DNA of 64,000 nt from an uncultured Aquimarina sp. (lineage in GTDB: Bacteria > Bacteroidota > Bacteroidia > Flavobacteriales > Flavobacteriaceae). The stretch lies in contig CANLEM010000002.1 in the NCBI GenBank assembly GCA_947489685.1, forward strand, positions 496,001 to 560,000. Direction: 5' to 3'. The notes beneath the pieces are model-generated. The model saw only the letters and a program-made list of their open reading frames with translations. It made no database searches and was not told where the DNA came from. The translations under genes and the position numbers were made by a program. Numbering within the stretch: position 1 is the stretch's first letter; every line of letters begins with the position of its first letter. This document shows, piece by piece, positions 50,945 through 59,753 of this stretch.

Positions 50945-51286
50945 TTATAACAATTCTTTCATCGGATCCCAGAACAGTTTTTCGAAATCTATAATTTGAT
51001 TGTCTACCACCTCGACACCTTCATTTTCTAGCAGTTGTTGCATTAAATTGGTCCCTTGAAAATGGTGTTTTCCACTAAGGATTCCTTTTCTATTTACAAC
51101 TCTATGAGCAGGTACATCTTCTCTACCTCCACACGCATTCATGGCCCACCCTACCATACGGGCACTTCTGGCAGCTCCCAAACTTTTTGCAATAGCTCCA
51201 TAAGAAGTAACCCTACCATAAGGTATTAACTTTGCCACTTCATATACGCGTTCAAAAAAATTATCGTTTTCTTTTTTTACTCCCAT
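50945..51286 (-). CDS. Alkyltransferase-like protein (MGMT family without catalytic Cys)
   Basis: A 113-residue protein of the alkyltransferase-like (ATL) group. The MGMT signature PCHRV is PAHRV here (DVPAHRVVNRKG), so the methyl-accepting cysteine is alanine; the DNA-binding helix-turn-helix PYGRVTSYGAIAKSLGAARSARMVGWAMNAC is intact. ATL proteins bind O6-alkylguanine and flag it for nucleotide excision repair without removing the adduct. Its start overlaps the end of the LysE-family gene by 10 bases. Confidence 0.92.
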   Translation of the reverse strand: MGVKKENDNFFERVYEVAKLIPYGRVTSYGAIAKSLGAARSARMVGWAMNACGGREDVPAHRVVNRKGILSGKHHFQGTNLMQQLLENEGVEVVDNQIIDFEKLFWDPMKELL

Positions 51287-51906
51287 GTATATATAATTCT
51301 TGCCAATGTAATGATTACTAAAATAAGCATTAATACTCCCATGAAATAATTAGAATACTTCGTTATCGACGCCGTTTTTTTCTCGATCTTCAGGAAAGAG
51401 AACACATAAAAATAAAGCGTTACAAAAGTTCCTGATCCTGCTGCAATCACAAATATTATAATTTTTGATGCATCATATGCTATTTTGCCACTTACACTCA
51501 TTCCGGCTGCGATAGCTACAAAATAAGGTATCGGTAATACATTAATTGCAGACATCATGACTCCTTTAAAAAAACTTCTTGTACTATTATGTCTATATAC
51601 TTTTATTTTTGTTTCTCTTTGTTTTGCCTTGGTAAAAAAATAAATCGCCATCAAAAAAAAGATAACAGCACCCGTACGAAGTAAAATGTTTTTCACATAA
51701 GGACTAAAAAATATATACTTTGCTAAAAGTATGGCCACTAGTGCTTGAAATAGCACAACAACTGAAGCTCCAATGGCGACCAAAATTCCATTTTTTTTAC
51801 CCCGCTCAAGACAAGTACGCGCAACGGTCATATTGACCAGTCCTGGAGGGATCACCCCGACTAACGAAGCAAAAAAAGTGACTAGAAAAAGTTTAGTAGT
51901 TTCCAA
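51277..51906 (-). CDS. LysE/RhtB-family translocator
   Basis: A 209-residue inner-membrane exporter with about six membrane helices (first FLVTFFASLVGVIPPGLVNM). The LysE family start includes the typical PPG motif of the first loop (VIPPGLVNMTVARTC). Such proteins export amino acids or similar small molecules; the substrate is not indicated here. It overlaps the ATL gene by 10 bases and follows trmB by 14 bases. Confidence 0.85.
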   Translation of the reverse strand: METTKLFLVTFFASLVGVIPPGLVNMTVARTCLERGKKNGILVAIGASVVVLFQALVAILLAKYIFFSPYVKNILLRTGAVIFFLMAIYFFTKAKQRETKIKVYRHNSTRSFFKGVMMSAINVLPIPYFVAIAAGMSVSGKIAYDASKIIIFVIAAGSGTFVTLYFYVFSFLKIEKKTASITKYSNYFMGVLMLILVIITLARIIYTWE

Positions 51907-51920
51907 AATTGTGATGCCAA

Positions 51921-52595
51921 TTAAGAGATTTTAAACTGGATGTAAGTTATGGGTTTATTTTTTTCTAAATATTGTTTTTCATAAAAAGTTTGAATGGAAG
52001 TTACGATATCTGGAGCACCCTCATTATGATATACATTATGATTCGCATAAAGCACCTCATGCCCTTCGCCATGAAGGAGTCCCAAGGTATATCCATGCAT
52101 AAATTCGCTATCCGTTTTTAGGTGTACTAAACCTTCTGGTTTCATGATTTTTTTATACCGTTGTAAAAAATCATGATTTGTTAATCTATGTTTTGTACGC
52201 TTATATTTAATCTGGGGATCAGGAAAAGTAATCCATATTTCGTCAACCTCTCCTTCGTCAAAAATATATTCAATCAATTCTATTTGTGTTCTAATAAAAC
52301 CAACATTGCCCATCTCTTCTTCGATAGCCGTTTTTGCACCTCTCCAAAACCGCGCACCTTTAATATCAATGCCTATAAAATTTTTGTCCGGATATTCTTG
52401 AGCCAAACCTACAGTATACTCACCTTTACCACAACCTAACTCCAACACTATAGGGTTTTGGTTTTTAAAGAATTTCTCGTTCCAATTACCCTTTAATTCT
52501 AAGGTGTTTTGGATGACCTCATGACGAGTTGGTTCTACAACATTTTGAAATGTTTTGTTCTCGTTAAATCGTTTTAATTTATTCTTACTTCCCAC
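51921..52595 (-). CDS. trmB: tRNA (guanine-N7)-methyltransferase TrmB
   Basis: A 224-residue methyltransferase that puts m7G at position 46 of tRNA. SAM-binding motif VLELGCGKGEYTVGLA, then FIGIDIKGARFWRGAKTA and the catalytic stretch IWITFPDPQIKYKRTKHRL. The C-terminal GAPDIVTSIQTFYEKQYL is also family typical. Length is standard. It is the first gene of a three-gene group with lysE and ATL on this strand. Confidence 0.95.
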   Translation of the reverse strand: MGSKNKLKRFNENKTFQNVVEPTRHEVIQNTLELKGNWNEKFFKNQNPIVLELGCGKGEYTVGLAQEYPDKNFIGIDIKGARFWRGAKTAIEEEMGNVGFIRTQIELIEYIFDEGEVDEIWITFPDPQIKYKRTKHRLTNHDFLQRYKKIMKPEGLVHLKTDSEFMHGYTLGLLHGEGHEVLYANHNVYHNEGAPDIVTSIQTFYEKQYLEKNKPITYIQFKIS

Positions 52596-52813
52596 GTATT
52601 CTTCTATTTCTAATATACTTGTCTTCTTATTCTGGTATCTGTTACAATCCTATTCTTACTTTTATGTTAAGTCAATGTCTCATCGAAGAATAAAATTTTA
52701 CTTAAGATAATTTTTTGGTAAAATTAAGGAAATATACGCATAGAGAAATAGGATTACTTTTATTATTACATATCAAATAGTCAGTTGTTCTAACAAACTA
52801 AAAGTAAAGACAT

Positions 52814-53869
52814 TTGGATAAAAAAGTACTTGTAGCTCCTCTTAACTGGGGATTAGGCCATGCAACACGGTGTATACCCATTATTAATGCGCTTATGCAT
52901 GAGGGAATAGAGCCGGTTATCGCGTCTGACGGTGCAGCTCTTTCGTTGCTAAAAAAAGAATTTCCAGCATTACAAACTAGGGAGTTACCTTCGTATAACG
53001 TGGAGTATTCGGCAAAGAGAAGTAATTTTAAACTAAAGATGCTTCTCAATAGTCCAAAAATAGCTCATGCCATTAGTGCAGAAAAAAAAGCTATTAAAAA
53101 GTTTATCGAAGAGGAAAATTTTTGTGGAATCATTTCTGACAATAGGATGGGGGTTAGGCATAAAAGGGTTCCTTCTGTTTTTATAACGCACCAGCTTACC
53201 GTTCTTAGCGGAAAAACTACATCATTTAGCACAAAGTTTCACAATAAATACATCAAAAAATTTGATCTATGTTGGGTGCCTGATATGGCCGATGACCCTA
53301 ATTTAAGCGGTGAATTAGGTCATCCTAAAAAGAGTAGTATTCCTGTGACTTATCTTGGGCCTTTAAGTAGATTTGAATATCAGGTAGTACCAAAAAAATA
53401 TGACATTATGGTATTACTATCGGGTCCCGAACCTCAACGTACATTACTAGAACAAAAACTCTTTCAGGAGTTTGAACAAAGTGATAAAAAAATAGTATTC
53501 GTAAGAGGTGTTATTGAAGAGACTCAAAAGATGTATGTAAAAAACAATATCACTATCCATAATTATTTAATTGGTAGCGATTTGGAAAATACTATCAATA
53601 GTAGTAATCTTATTATTTCTAGATCAGGATATACTACGGTAATGGATCTTGCCAAATTAAAGAAAAAGGCATTTTTTATACCTACTCCTGGGCAATTTGA
53701 ACAAGAATATCTAGCAGAAAGATTAACTCTCAACAAACTAGTCCCTAGCTGTAATCAAAATGATTTTACATTAAAGAAATTACGTGATATGAATACCTAT
53801 AAAGGATTACGTAATTTTAGTACCGACATCGACTACGGGGAACTTTTTCACTTTTTCCATAGTAAATGA
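52814..53869 (+). CDS. Glycosyltransferase of the MurG/GT28-like type
   Basis: A 351-residue glycosyltransferase, start TTG at 52814 (DKKVLVAPLNWGLGHATRCIPI). The N-terminal domain has the glycine-rich GLGHATR loop; the C-terminal domain has the nucleotide-sugar region LIISRSGYTTVMDLAKLKKKAFFIPTPGQFEQEYLAERL, typical of GT28. The donor is likely UDP-linked, the acceptor unknown. No other start lies closer to the conserved region. Its last 63 bases overlap the convergent histidine kinase gene. Confidence 0.85.
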   Translation: MDKKVLVAPLNWGLGHATRCIPIINALMHEGIEPVIASDGAALSLLKKEFPALQTRELPSYNVEYSAKRSNFKLKMLLNSPKIAHAISAEKKAIKKFIEEENFCGIISDNRMGVRHKRVPSVFITHQLTVLSGKTTSFSTKFHNKYIKKFDLCWVPDMADDPNLSGELGHPKKSSIPVTYLGPLSRFEYQVVPKKYDIMVLLSGPEPQRTLLEQKLFQEFEQSDKKIVFVRGVIEETQKMYVKNNITIHNYLIGSDLENTINSSNLIISRSGYTTVMDLAKLKKKAFFIPTPGQFEQEYLAERLTLNKLVPSCNQNDFTLKKLRDMNTYKGLRNFSTDIDYGELFHFFHSK

Positions 53870-54889
53870 GAATTCACTACCTACTCGGTAATCACTCTCT
53901 ACATAAATGCGTTCGTGATGAGCTTCGATAATATGCTTAACGATTGCTAATCCAAGCCCAGAGCCTCCTTCTTTTCTAGAACCACTTTTATCAACGCGAT
54001 AAAAACGTTCAAACAGTCGGGGAATGTGTGCCTGAGCAATACCCTCACCATTATCAGTTACACGCACAATTACTTTATTACGGATCAGATCTTCAATACT
54101 AACTTCGGTAGTTCCATCTTCTTTTCCGTATTTTATAGAATTAACTATCAAATTAGATAATACTTGTTGTATTCTTTCTCTATCGGCATGAACAAGTATA
54201 GGTTCTGAATAATTCATATCAAAAGTAAGTGCAATATTCTTTTTTGCTGCTTTCATTTCAAAAAGATCAAACACACTTTGTACCAGCTCTACAATATCAA
54301 AATTTGCATAATTAAGATTGAGATCACCTACTTCTAGCTTAGTGATCATATCGAGGTCATTTACGATATAAATCAATCGTTCTACACCTTTATTTGCTCT
54401 ATTAAGGTACTTGTCAAGAATTGCAGGATCATCCATAGCCCCATCCAATAGCGTTAATACATAACCTTGTACAGTAAATAAAGGAGTTTTGAGTTCGTGA
54501 GAAACATTACCCATAAATTCTTTACGATAATCTTCTCTGATTTTTAAGGTTTCTATTTCCGTTTTTCGCTGTTGCGCAAATTTTTCCACCTCTTTTATAA
54601 GTGTCCTCATATCGGTAGAAACCGGACTATTTTCTTCTACAGAATCAACCTCGAGCATTTCTATGTCATCATATATCTTTCGTACTCTACGATAAATAAA
54701 TCGCTCAACTCGATATTGAATAATAATAAAACAGATGGTATAACAGGCAACAATAAATATCAAAATGTTTACTATATCCAACTGCGACTGGATGTATAAA
54801 AAAACGCTCAAGGCGAGCGTTAATAATATTGTGATGTATAAAGATGACAGGTAAGCAAACCTATACGACTTTTTAAAATTTTCGGCCAT
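53807..54889 (-). CDS. phoR: PhoR-type sensor histidine kinase
   Basis: A 360-residue kinase. Two N-terminal membrane helices (about 11-30 and 35-53), a linker with coiled coil, then the H-box GNVSHELKTPLFTVQGYVLT, N-box NLIVNSIKYGKED and G-boxes VTDNGEGI and GGSGLGLAIVKHI. It shares one base with the upstream response regulator stop/start, a translational coupling. Placement next to PiT and OprP-type genes makes a phosphate-sensing role plausible. Its 3' end overlaps the glycosyltransferase end by 63 bases. Confidence 0.85.
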   Translation of the reverse strand: MAENFKKSYRFAYLSSLYITILLTLALSVFLYIQSQLDIVNILIFIVACYTICFIIIQYRVERFIYRRVRKIYDDIEMLEVDSVEENSPVSTDMRTLIKEVEKFAQQRKTEIETLKIREDYRKEFMGNVSHELKTPLFTVQGYVLTLLDGAMDDPAILDKYLNRANKGVERLIYIVNDLDMITKLEVGDLNLNYANFDIVELVQSVFDLFEMKAAKKNIALTFDMNYSEPILVHADRERIQQVLSNLIVNSIKYGKEDGTTEVSIEDLIRNKVIVRVTDNGEGIAQAHIPRLFERFYRVDKSGSRKEGGSGLGLAIVKHIIEAHHERIYVESDYRVGSEFSFTMEKVKKFPVVDVGTKIT

Positions 54890-55572
54890 TAAACAACAAA
54901 CTTATATCCTACTCCTTTAATTGTTTTAAAGCTATTGTCACCAATCTTTTCTCTTAGTTTTCTAATATGAACATCGATAGTACGACCACCAACAATAACT
55001 TCATTACCCCAAACCTTATCAAGGATATCTTCTCGCTTAAAAACCTTTCCTGGCTTAGAGGCTAATAAAGATAATAATTCAAACTCTTTTCTGGGTAATA
55101 TGATCTCTTTTTTGTCTTTAACAATCTTATACTCGTCTCTATTAATTATGAGATTTCCGATTTTTACAACATTATCAGATGATTCCTCTTCACTTAATCT
55201 ACGGAGCAATGCTTTTACCTTGCTCACTAAAACTTTAGGGCGAATAGGCTTTGTGATATAATCATCTGCTCCCGCATCAAATCCTGCTATCTGAGAGTAA
55301 TCTTCTCCTCTCGCAGTAAGAAAGGTGATAATTGTATTTTGTAAATCAGGTAGCTTACGTATTTGCTCACAAGCCTCAATACCATCCATCTCTGGCATCA
55401 TCACATCTAATATGATTAATTGAGGTTTCTTTTTCTTGGCAAGTTTTACGGCTTCTATACCATTTTCTGCAGTTAATACATTATATCCTTCTGCAGTAAG
55501 GTTATATCCAACGATTTCCAAAATATCCGGTTCATCGTCCACTAATAGTATAGCAATATCTTTTTTGTTCAT
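54889..55572 (-). CDS. phoB: OmpR/PhoB-family response regulator
   Basis: A 227-residue regulator. Receiver with acidic DDEPDILE and phospho-acceptor LDVMMPEMDG (Asp 55), then ITFLTARGEDYS and the lysine in DDYITKPIRPKVL. The DNA-binding winged helix ends VGGRTIDVHIRKLREKIGDNSFKTIKGVGYKFVV, as in PhoB. It precedes the PhoR-type kinase and is the likely reader of the tandem 11-bp repeats in this region, one of which (55679-55700) is in its own upstream region. Confidence 0.85.
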   Translation of the reverse strand: MNKKDIAILLVDDEPDILEIVGYNLTAEGYNVLTAENGIEAVKLAKKKKPQLIILDVMMPEMDGIEACEQIRKLPDLQNTIITFLTARGEDYSQIAGFDAGADDYITKPIRPKVLVSKVKALLRRLSEEESSDNVVKIGNLIINRDEYKIVKDKKEIILPRKEFELLSLLASKPGKVFKREDILDKVWGNEVIVGGRTIDVHIRKLREKIGDNSFKTIKGVGYKFVV

Positions 55573-55678
55573 TTTCTGTTGAATTATGTCACTAGATGTA
55601 AATATACTATGTTAAAATGAAAGTTTTCACAACTATAAAGCTAGGAAACAATAAACTAACATAAAAATCTTATAAGGA

Positions 55679-55700
55679 TAACATTCTCTTAACCTTGCCT
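55679..55700. promoter_or_regulatory. Two tandem 11-bp Pho-box-like repeats upstream of the response regulator
   Basis: TAACATTCTCT followed directly by TAACCTTGCCT. On the minus strand these read as AATGTTA-type repeats, in the same orientation as the gene, about 107 bp upstream of its start. Confidence 0.4.
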
Positions 55701-55714
55701 ATTGTCCTAAAATA

Positions 55715-55746
55715 AAAAAGCCGAATAGTTACCTATCCAGCTTTTT
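55715..55746 (-). terminator. Terminator after the PiT permease
   Basis: AAAAAGC and GCTTTTT (55715-55721 / 55740-55746) enclose an imperfect stem (ATAG/CTAT inside) with a TTAC loop. It is 30 bases beyond the PiT stop and T-rich on the minus strand. Confidence 0.7.
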
Positions 55747-55775
55747 GATACTATACTCTTTTTTAGAGAGATCTT

Positions 55776-58163
55776 TTATTGATGATCTCTATATGTGGTT
55801 AACAAGTTCATTGTTGCCGTAATCAAATCTTTTGTCTCCAACAATAACCCAAAATATAGGGTTGTATTCTTAGGACTGCTTTCTTCGGTTCTCGTTCTTG
55901 CTACCTGTTTATCTATTTTTTCATTTACTTTATTAAACAATTCTTGTTTATCATCAATAATTGCATCGATACGATCAAACTCTCTATCGTTAAATGCTTT
56001 TTTAATCTGTCCAAACAACTCGTTCAATTGTTCTTCAATTTCCTTAAGATCTTTGATCTGGTTAAATCGAAGTTTTTTGTGATTATTGTTTACATGTTTA
56101 TGGCTTGCCTTTGTAATATACTCCAGAGATTGCGACATATCTTGCAAGTATCCTAATATATTAATATAAAAGTTACTAGCACCAACACTGGATTCGTCCA
56201 GATTCTTAATAAAGTAGAAAATATTATCTCTAAGGTCTTCCACTTCAGCATCTAATTTGGCAATACCTTTTTTTCCTTTCTTCAGTGCTGGTAAATCATA
56301 TTTTATAAGACTATCTACCGCATTTTCATATATTTTGTTTCCTCTATTTACGAAGGACTTAATATTATCTGCACTCTCTTCGATAACTCCTTGAATAGAA
56401 CTACTCTCTGAGCTTTTGAGGCTATCCTCTGCTTTCTCTGCCTTTACTCTTTTTCTATAGCTTATCGTATTTCTTGCCAAAAGTAATATTGCTACCAGTA
56501 ATAATACAGCTATCATTGCAGGGCCACCAAGGTTAATCAAAAAGGCTACCGCTGCAGCTGCAATAAAAGCACTGATCGCGGTCATAAACCACCCTCCAAT
56601 CACATTTAGTACTCCAGCTACACGATATACAGCACTCTCTGTTCCCCATGCTCTATCTGCCAATGACGTACCCATAGCTACCATAAAGGTTACATACGTT
56701 GTAGAAAGTGGCAATTTCATTGAAGTTGCTATAGAAATTAAAATTCCAGCAACCACAAGATTCACCGCCGCTCTTACCATATCAAAAGCTGGCATCTGAT
56801 ACGTCTTATCCTTTGGTAAATCTATAACTGGTTTTGTAAACTGCTTGTTTATAAGTTCCATTGCAGGTTTTGGAGTAATCGCTGCAAGTCCCTGAGATAT
56901 CAATACCGTACCCCTTACAACTCCTCTAGATAAGAAATTAGGTTTAAAACGTTCTTTGGCTTCACCTTCTCTAGAAAGATTAATCTCTGTATCAGCAACA
57001 TATCTAGCTTTTTTGGAAAGCCATAGTGTAAGTACCATGATACCACCAGCAAGAAATAAAAATATCACAGGCGTTTCGCTCTTTTTGGCCAGAACACTCA
57101 TAGAGAACTCTGCCGCAGGAACACCAGAAGCCATCCAGGCTTCATAAGATTGCCATCCAGCAATTGGCACCCCAATAAAGTTTACCAAATCATTACCAGA
57201 GAAAGCCAATGCCAATCCAAAAGTACCTACGATAATGATTAGTTTGTATATGTTAACTTTAAAGAAGTTCACCAACACATATGATAACGCTGACCACACA
57301 ACAAACCCTACTGCAACAATCTGTAGTACATTTGTTTCAAGAAATCCTCTTAAAGTCAATTTCATTGTGCCAGCATCAGCATCTATTTTATAAAAATCTT
57401 TTTGCGCTTTGGCCAATTCTTTAACACTTTCATAAGCAGTTCCCAAATATTCATTTGCCCAACTCAAAAGTCCTTCTGCACCACCACTATATACAACATC
57501 GACTATAGCTTTTGCATAATTGGTTCCCTTTATTCCCTTCATGAAAATAAAATATAACAACGCCGTTAATGCTATTCCTCCAAACAAAGCTCCTACCCAT
57601 TTGGCCTTCTTTTCAAAATTATAGGATAATAACAAACGAGTAATAAACTGTACAATGGCTCCTACTGAAAAAGCGATGACTACCGAGAGCAATATCCCAC
57701 TGATAATCTCACCCGCTTTTTTGGTATTTATGTAATTTCCTAAGTCTGAAAAAGACAGTCCTTGATCTGCTCCTATTTTGATCAAAGCCATACACACTGC
57801 TGCACCCAAAAGGTTAAATACAATGGATACGGTTGTTGAAGTTGGCATCCCCAGTGTATTGAAAAAATCCAGAAGCAATATATCCGTAATCATTACGGCC
57901 ATAAAAATGATCATGATCTCGTCAAAATAGAATTCACCCGGGTTAAATATTCCTTTTCGTGCAACTTCCATTAATCCACTAGAAAAAATTGCTCCAGCGG
58001 CAATACCTATACTAGCAACAATCATAATAGTTCTAAAGGATACTGCTTTAGAGCCAATAGCAGAGTTCAAGAAGTTAACTGCATCATTACTAACTCCTAC
58101 AATAAGGTCTGCAATTGCTAATACAGCTAGTGCAACAACCATTAACAAATAAATATTATCCAT
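55776..58163 (-). CDS. PiT-family inorganic phosphate permease fused to a PhoU-like domain
   Basis: A 795-residue inner-membrane protein. Residues 1-580 are PiT: the signature GVSNDAVNFLNSAIGSKAVSFR at the start, FFNTLGMPTSTTVSIVFNLLGAAVC and the repeated SGNDLVNFIGVPIAG / MKLPLSTTYVTFMVAMGTSLADRAWG, typical of the two PiT repeats. Residues about 600-795 are helical and cytoplasmic and resemble PhoU/DUF47 (SADNIKSFVNRGNKIYEN, DLRDNIFYFIKNLDESSV), which normally is a separate regulator of PiT. Fusion is a Bacteroidetes feature as I recall it. An 11-bp repeat pair lies upstream (58208-58229). Confidence 0.92.
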   Translation of the reverse strand: MDNIYLLMVVALAVLAIADLIVGVSNDAVNFLNSAIGSKAVSFRTIMIVASIGIAAGAIFSSGLMEVARKGIFNPGEFYFDEIMIIFMAVMITDILLLDFFNTLGMPTSTTVSIVFNLLGAAVCMALIKIGADQGLSFSDLGNYINTKKAGEIISGILLSVVIAFSVGAIVQFITRLLLSYNFEKKAKWVGALFGGIALTALLYFIFMKGIKGTNYAKAIVDVVYSGGAEGLLSWANEYLGTAYESVKELAKAQKDFYKIDADAGTMKLTLRGFLETNVLQIVAVGFVVWSALSYVLVNFFKVNIYKLIIIVGTFGLALAFSGNDLVNFIGVPIAGWQSYEAWMASGVPAAEFSMSVLAKKSETPVIFLFLAGGIMVLTLWLSKKARYVADTEINLSREGEAKERFKPNFLSRGVVRGTVLISQGLAAITPKPAMELINKQFTKPVIDLPKDKTYQMPAFDMVRAAVNLVVAGILISIATSMKLPLSTTYVTFMVAMGTSLADRAWGTESAVYRVAGVLNVIGGWFMTAISAFIAAAAVAFLINLGGPAMIAVLLLVAILLLARNTISYRKRVKAEKAEDSLKSSESSSIQGVIEESADNIKSFVNRGNKIYENAVDSLIKYDLPALKKGKKGIAKLDAEVEDLRDNIFYFIKNLDESSVGASNFYINILGYLQDMSQSLEYITKASHKHVNNNHKKLRFNQIKDLKEIEEQLNELFGQIKKAFNDREFDRIDAIIDDKQELFNKVNEKIDKQVARTRTEESSPKNTTLYFGLLLETKDLITATMNLLTTYRDHQ

Positions 58164-58207
58164 TACTTTTTATTTAAGGTGCAAATATTATAATCAATTT
58201 TCAGCTT

Positions 58208-58229
58208 AATGTTATCAAACTGTTATCTA
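58208..58229. promoter_or_regulatory. Two tandem 11-bp Pho-box-like repeats upstream of PiT
   Basis: AATGTTATCAA is directly followed by ACTGTTATCTA (TGTTATC shared, 11-bp pitch). It ends 45 bp before the PiT start and lies between oprP and pit, so it may serve pit alone. Confidence 0.5.
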
Positions 58230-58241
58230 TTTACACAATGT

Positions 58242-59441
58242 TTAGAAATGTATATCAAATTGTAATCTATACGCAAAACCACTGGCATCACCATCTTGCG
58301 TGGTATAGCTTATATCTGATTGAACTTTTAAATTATGTCCTGCAATATATCTAGAAATTCCGAGAGTATATTGCTCTTCTAGAGCTCTATCTACAACAGC
58401 ATCAAAATTAAGATTCGTATAACGCCCAGCTACTTCCCAATTATTTTTGAACAAATATCCTGCTTGTAAGTTTATAGCATTTCCGACTTGAACAATATCC
58501 CCGGTAGGAGTACCATCTTCTTCTACTGCTATGGCCTCATCAGCTTCTCTGTCTGCAAATTCTCCCATAAATGAGAACCCTTTGTATTTGAATACTGCAT
58601 CAACGAATACTGTAGTAATATTGGTTTCATAAAAACCAGTGCTGGTTTCCATATATGATCCTTGATTACTTCTATCTTTAACTGCATCTGCATTAAAATC
58701 GTAAGTGGCAGCCAGCATTAATTTAGGAGTTTGTTCTCTTTTAAGATCTCCTCCTTTATAATCTCCTTTGCTTTTAAATTTTCCAAAAGGTAATAATTCT
58801 ACACGACCTGTATATTGGTGCCCACCTAAATTTCCGGTAGTTATATTTCTACCTTCTCCTTGTGAAATTGCAAGAACTTCTCTTACCAAAAACTTATCTG
58901 ATAGTTTAAAGTGATGTCTTAGTTGTATCCCAACGTCCCGATCAATATTAAATCTACTGTTTAATCTTGAACGATCTACTAATTGCAAGTTTGCAGAAGA
59001 AATAACACGCTCTACGTTACCTGGTAATTTAGTTTGTCCCGCCCAAAGAGTGAAGTTTTTATAGAAATTCCACTTGATTACCGCATCAAGTATATATCTG
59101 GGTGCATTATTGGTAAATTCTGAAGCTCCCGAAATATCTCTATTAGATAATCCAAGCTCTATTTTATACTTAAGTTTAGGACTGTATGCAAAACCATTAA
59201 ATTTTAAACGAGCTCTCCTTACCAAGAAATTGGTTTCTGGTTTGCCAAAATCACCATCGTTGATATCCCAACCCGTTGTAGAAAGAAACTGCATTCTAGT
59301 TGCAAATTTCATGCTCCAAGAGCTGTCTTTAGCAACAACATTTAAGATTCCTTTTCCAAATTTGGTCTCAGTAGTTTCCTGAGCATTTACAATACAAAGC
59401 GTAAGAAAGGCTAACGCCGTAAGGGTATTCCTTAATTTCAT
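58242..59441 (-). CDS. Phosphate-selective porin O/P (OprP/OprO) family protein
   Basis: A 399-residue outer-membrane porin. Signal peptide MKLRNTLTALAFLTLCIVNAQ, then an OprP-like barrel: SWSMKFATRMQFLSTTGWDIND, FLVRRARLKFNGFAYSPKLKYKIELGLSNRD and NFTLWAGQTKLPGNVERVISS. The family carries phosphate or polyphosphate through the outer membrane in some bacteria. It is followed by the PiT permease (79 bases downstream), so porin and permease are likely expressed together. Start 59441 is chosen because the longer frame adds 9 unrelated residues. Three to four tandem 11-bp repeats lie 40 bp upstream. Confidence 0.85.
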   Translation of the reverse strand: MKLRNTLTALAFLTLCIVNAQETTETKFGKGILNVVAKDSSWSMKFATRMQFLSTTGWDINDGDFGKPETNFLVRRARLKFNGFAYSPKLKYKIELGLSNRDISGASEFTNNAPRYILDAVIKWNFYKNFTLWAGQTKLPGNVERVISSANLQLVDRSRLNSRFNIDRDVGIQLRHHFKLSDKFLVREVLAISQGEGRNITTGNLGGHQYTGRVELLPFGKFKSKGDYKGGDLKREQTPKLMLAATYDFNADAVKDRSNQGSYMETSTGFYETNITTVFVDAVFKYKGFSFMGEFADREADEAIAVEEDGTPTGDIVQVGNAINLQAGYLFKNNWEVAGRYTNLNFDAVVDRALEEQYTLGISRYIAGHNLKVQSDISYTTQDGDASGFAYRLQFDIHF

Positions 59442-59480
59442 AATCAATACTAGTTTTTGTCGCTGCAAAGAACCAATATC

Positions 59481-59524
59481 AATGTTAAGCTAAAGTTAAC
59501 TTAATGTTTTTTAATGATTATTTT
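59481..59524. promoter_or_regulatory. Tandem 11-bp Pho-box-like repeats upstream of oprP-type porin
   Basis: AATGTTAAGCT, AAAGTTAACTT, AATGTTTTTTA and ATGATTATTTT follow in 11-bp steps; the first three fit the pattern AATGTTAnnnn. They begin 40 bp upstream of the porin start, in reverse orientation to the gene. Confidence 0.55.
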
Positions 59525-59594
59525 AAAGTCCCTCATATTTTCAGTATTTATGCAATATCATTTTAGACCTCAAATAAGGTATTTATACAAAAAA

Positions 59595-59616
59595 GGCTGA
59601 CCAAAATTGATCAGCC
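59595..59616 (-). terminator. Terminator after chrA
   Basis: GGCTGACCAA pairs with TTGATCAGCC across AA, with one mismatched pair; on the minus strand TTTTTTG follows. It lies about 140 bases beyond the chrA stop. Confidence 0.75.
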
Positions 59617-59753
59617 CTAGTATTTCAAAAATCTAAGTCGACAAAAACTAATACGATTTTTTTAAAATACCACGTGTCCTAAGACAGGTGTAAAATTATT
59701 TTTTTCAACGGTTTCATGTGTTATGAAAACTTTAAGCTATGGTTAAAAGAGGT

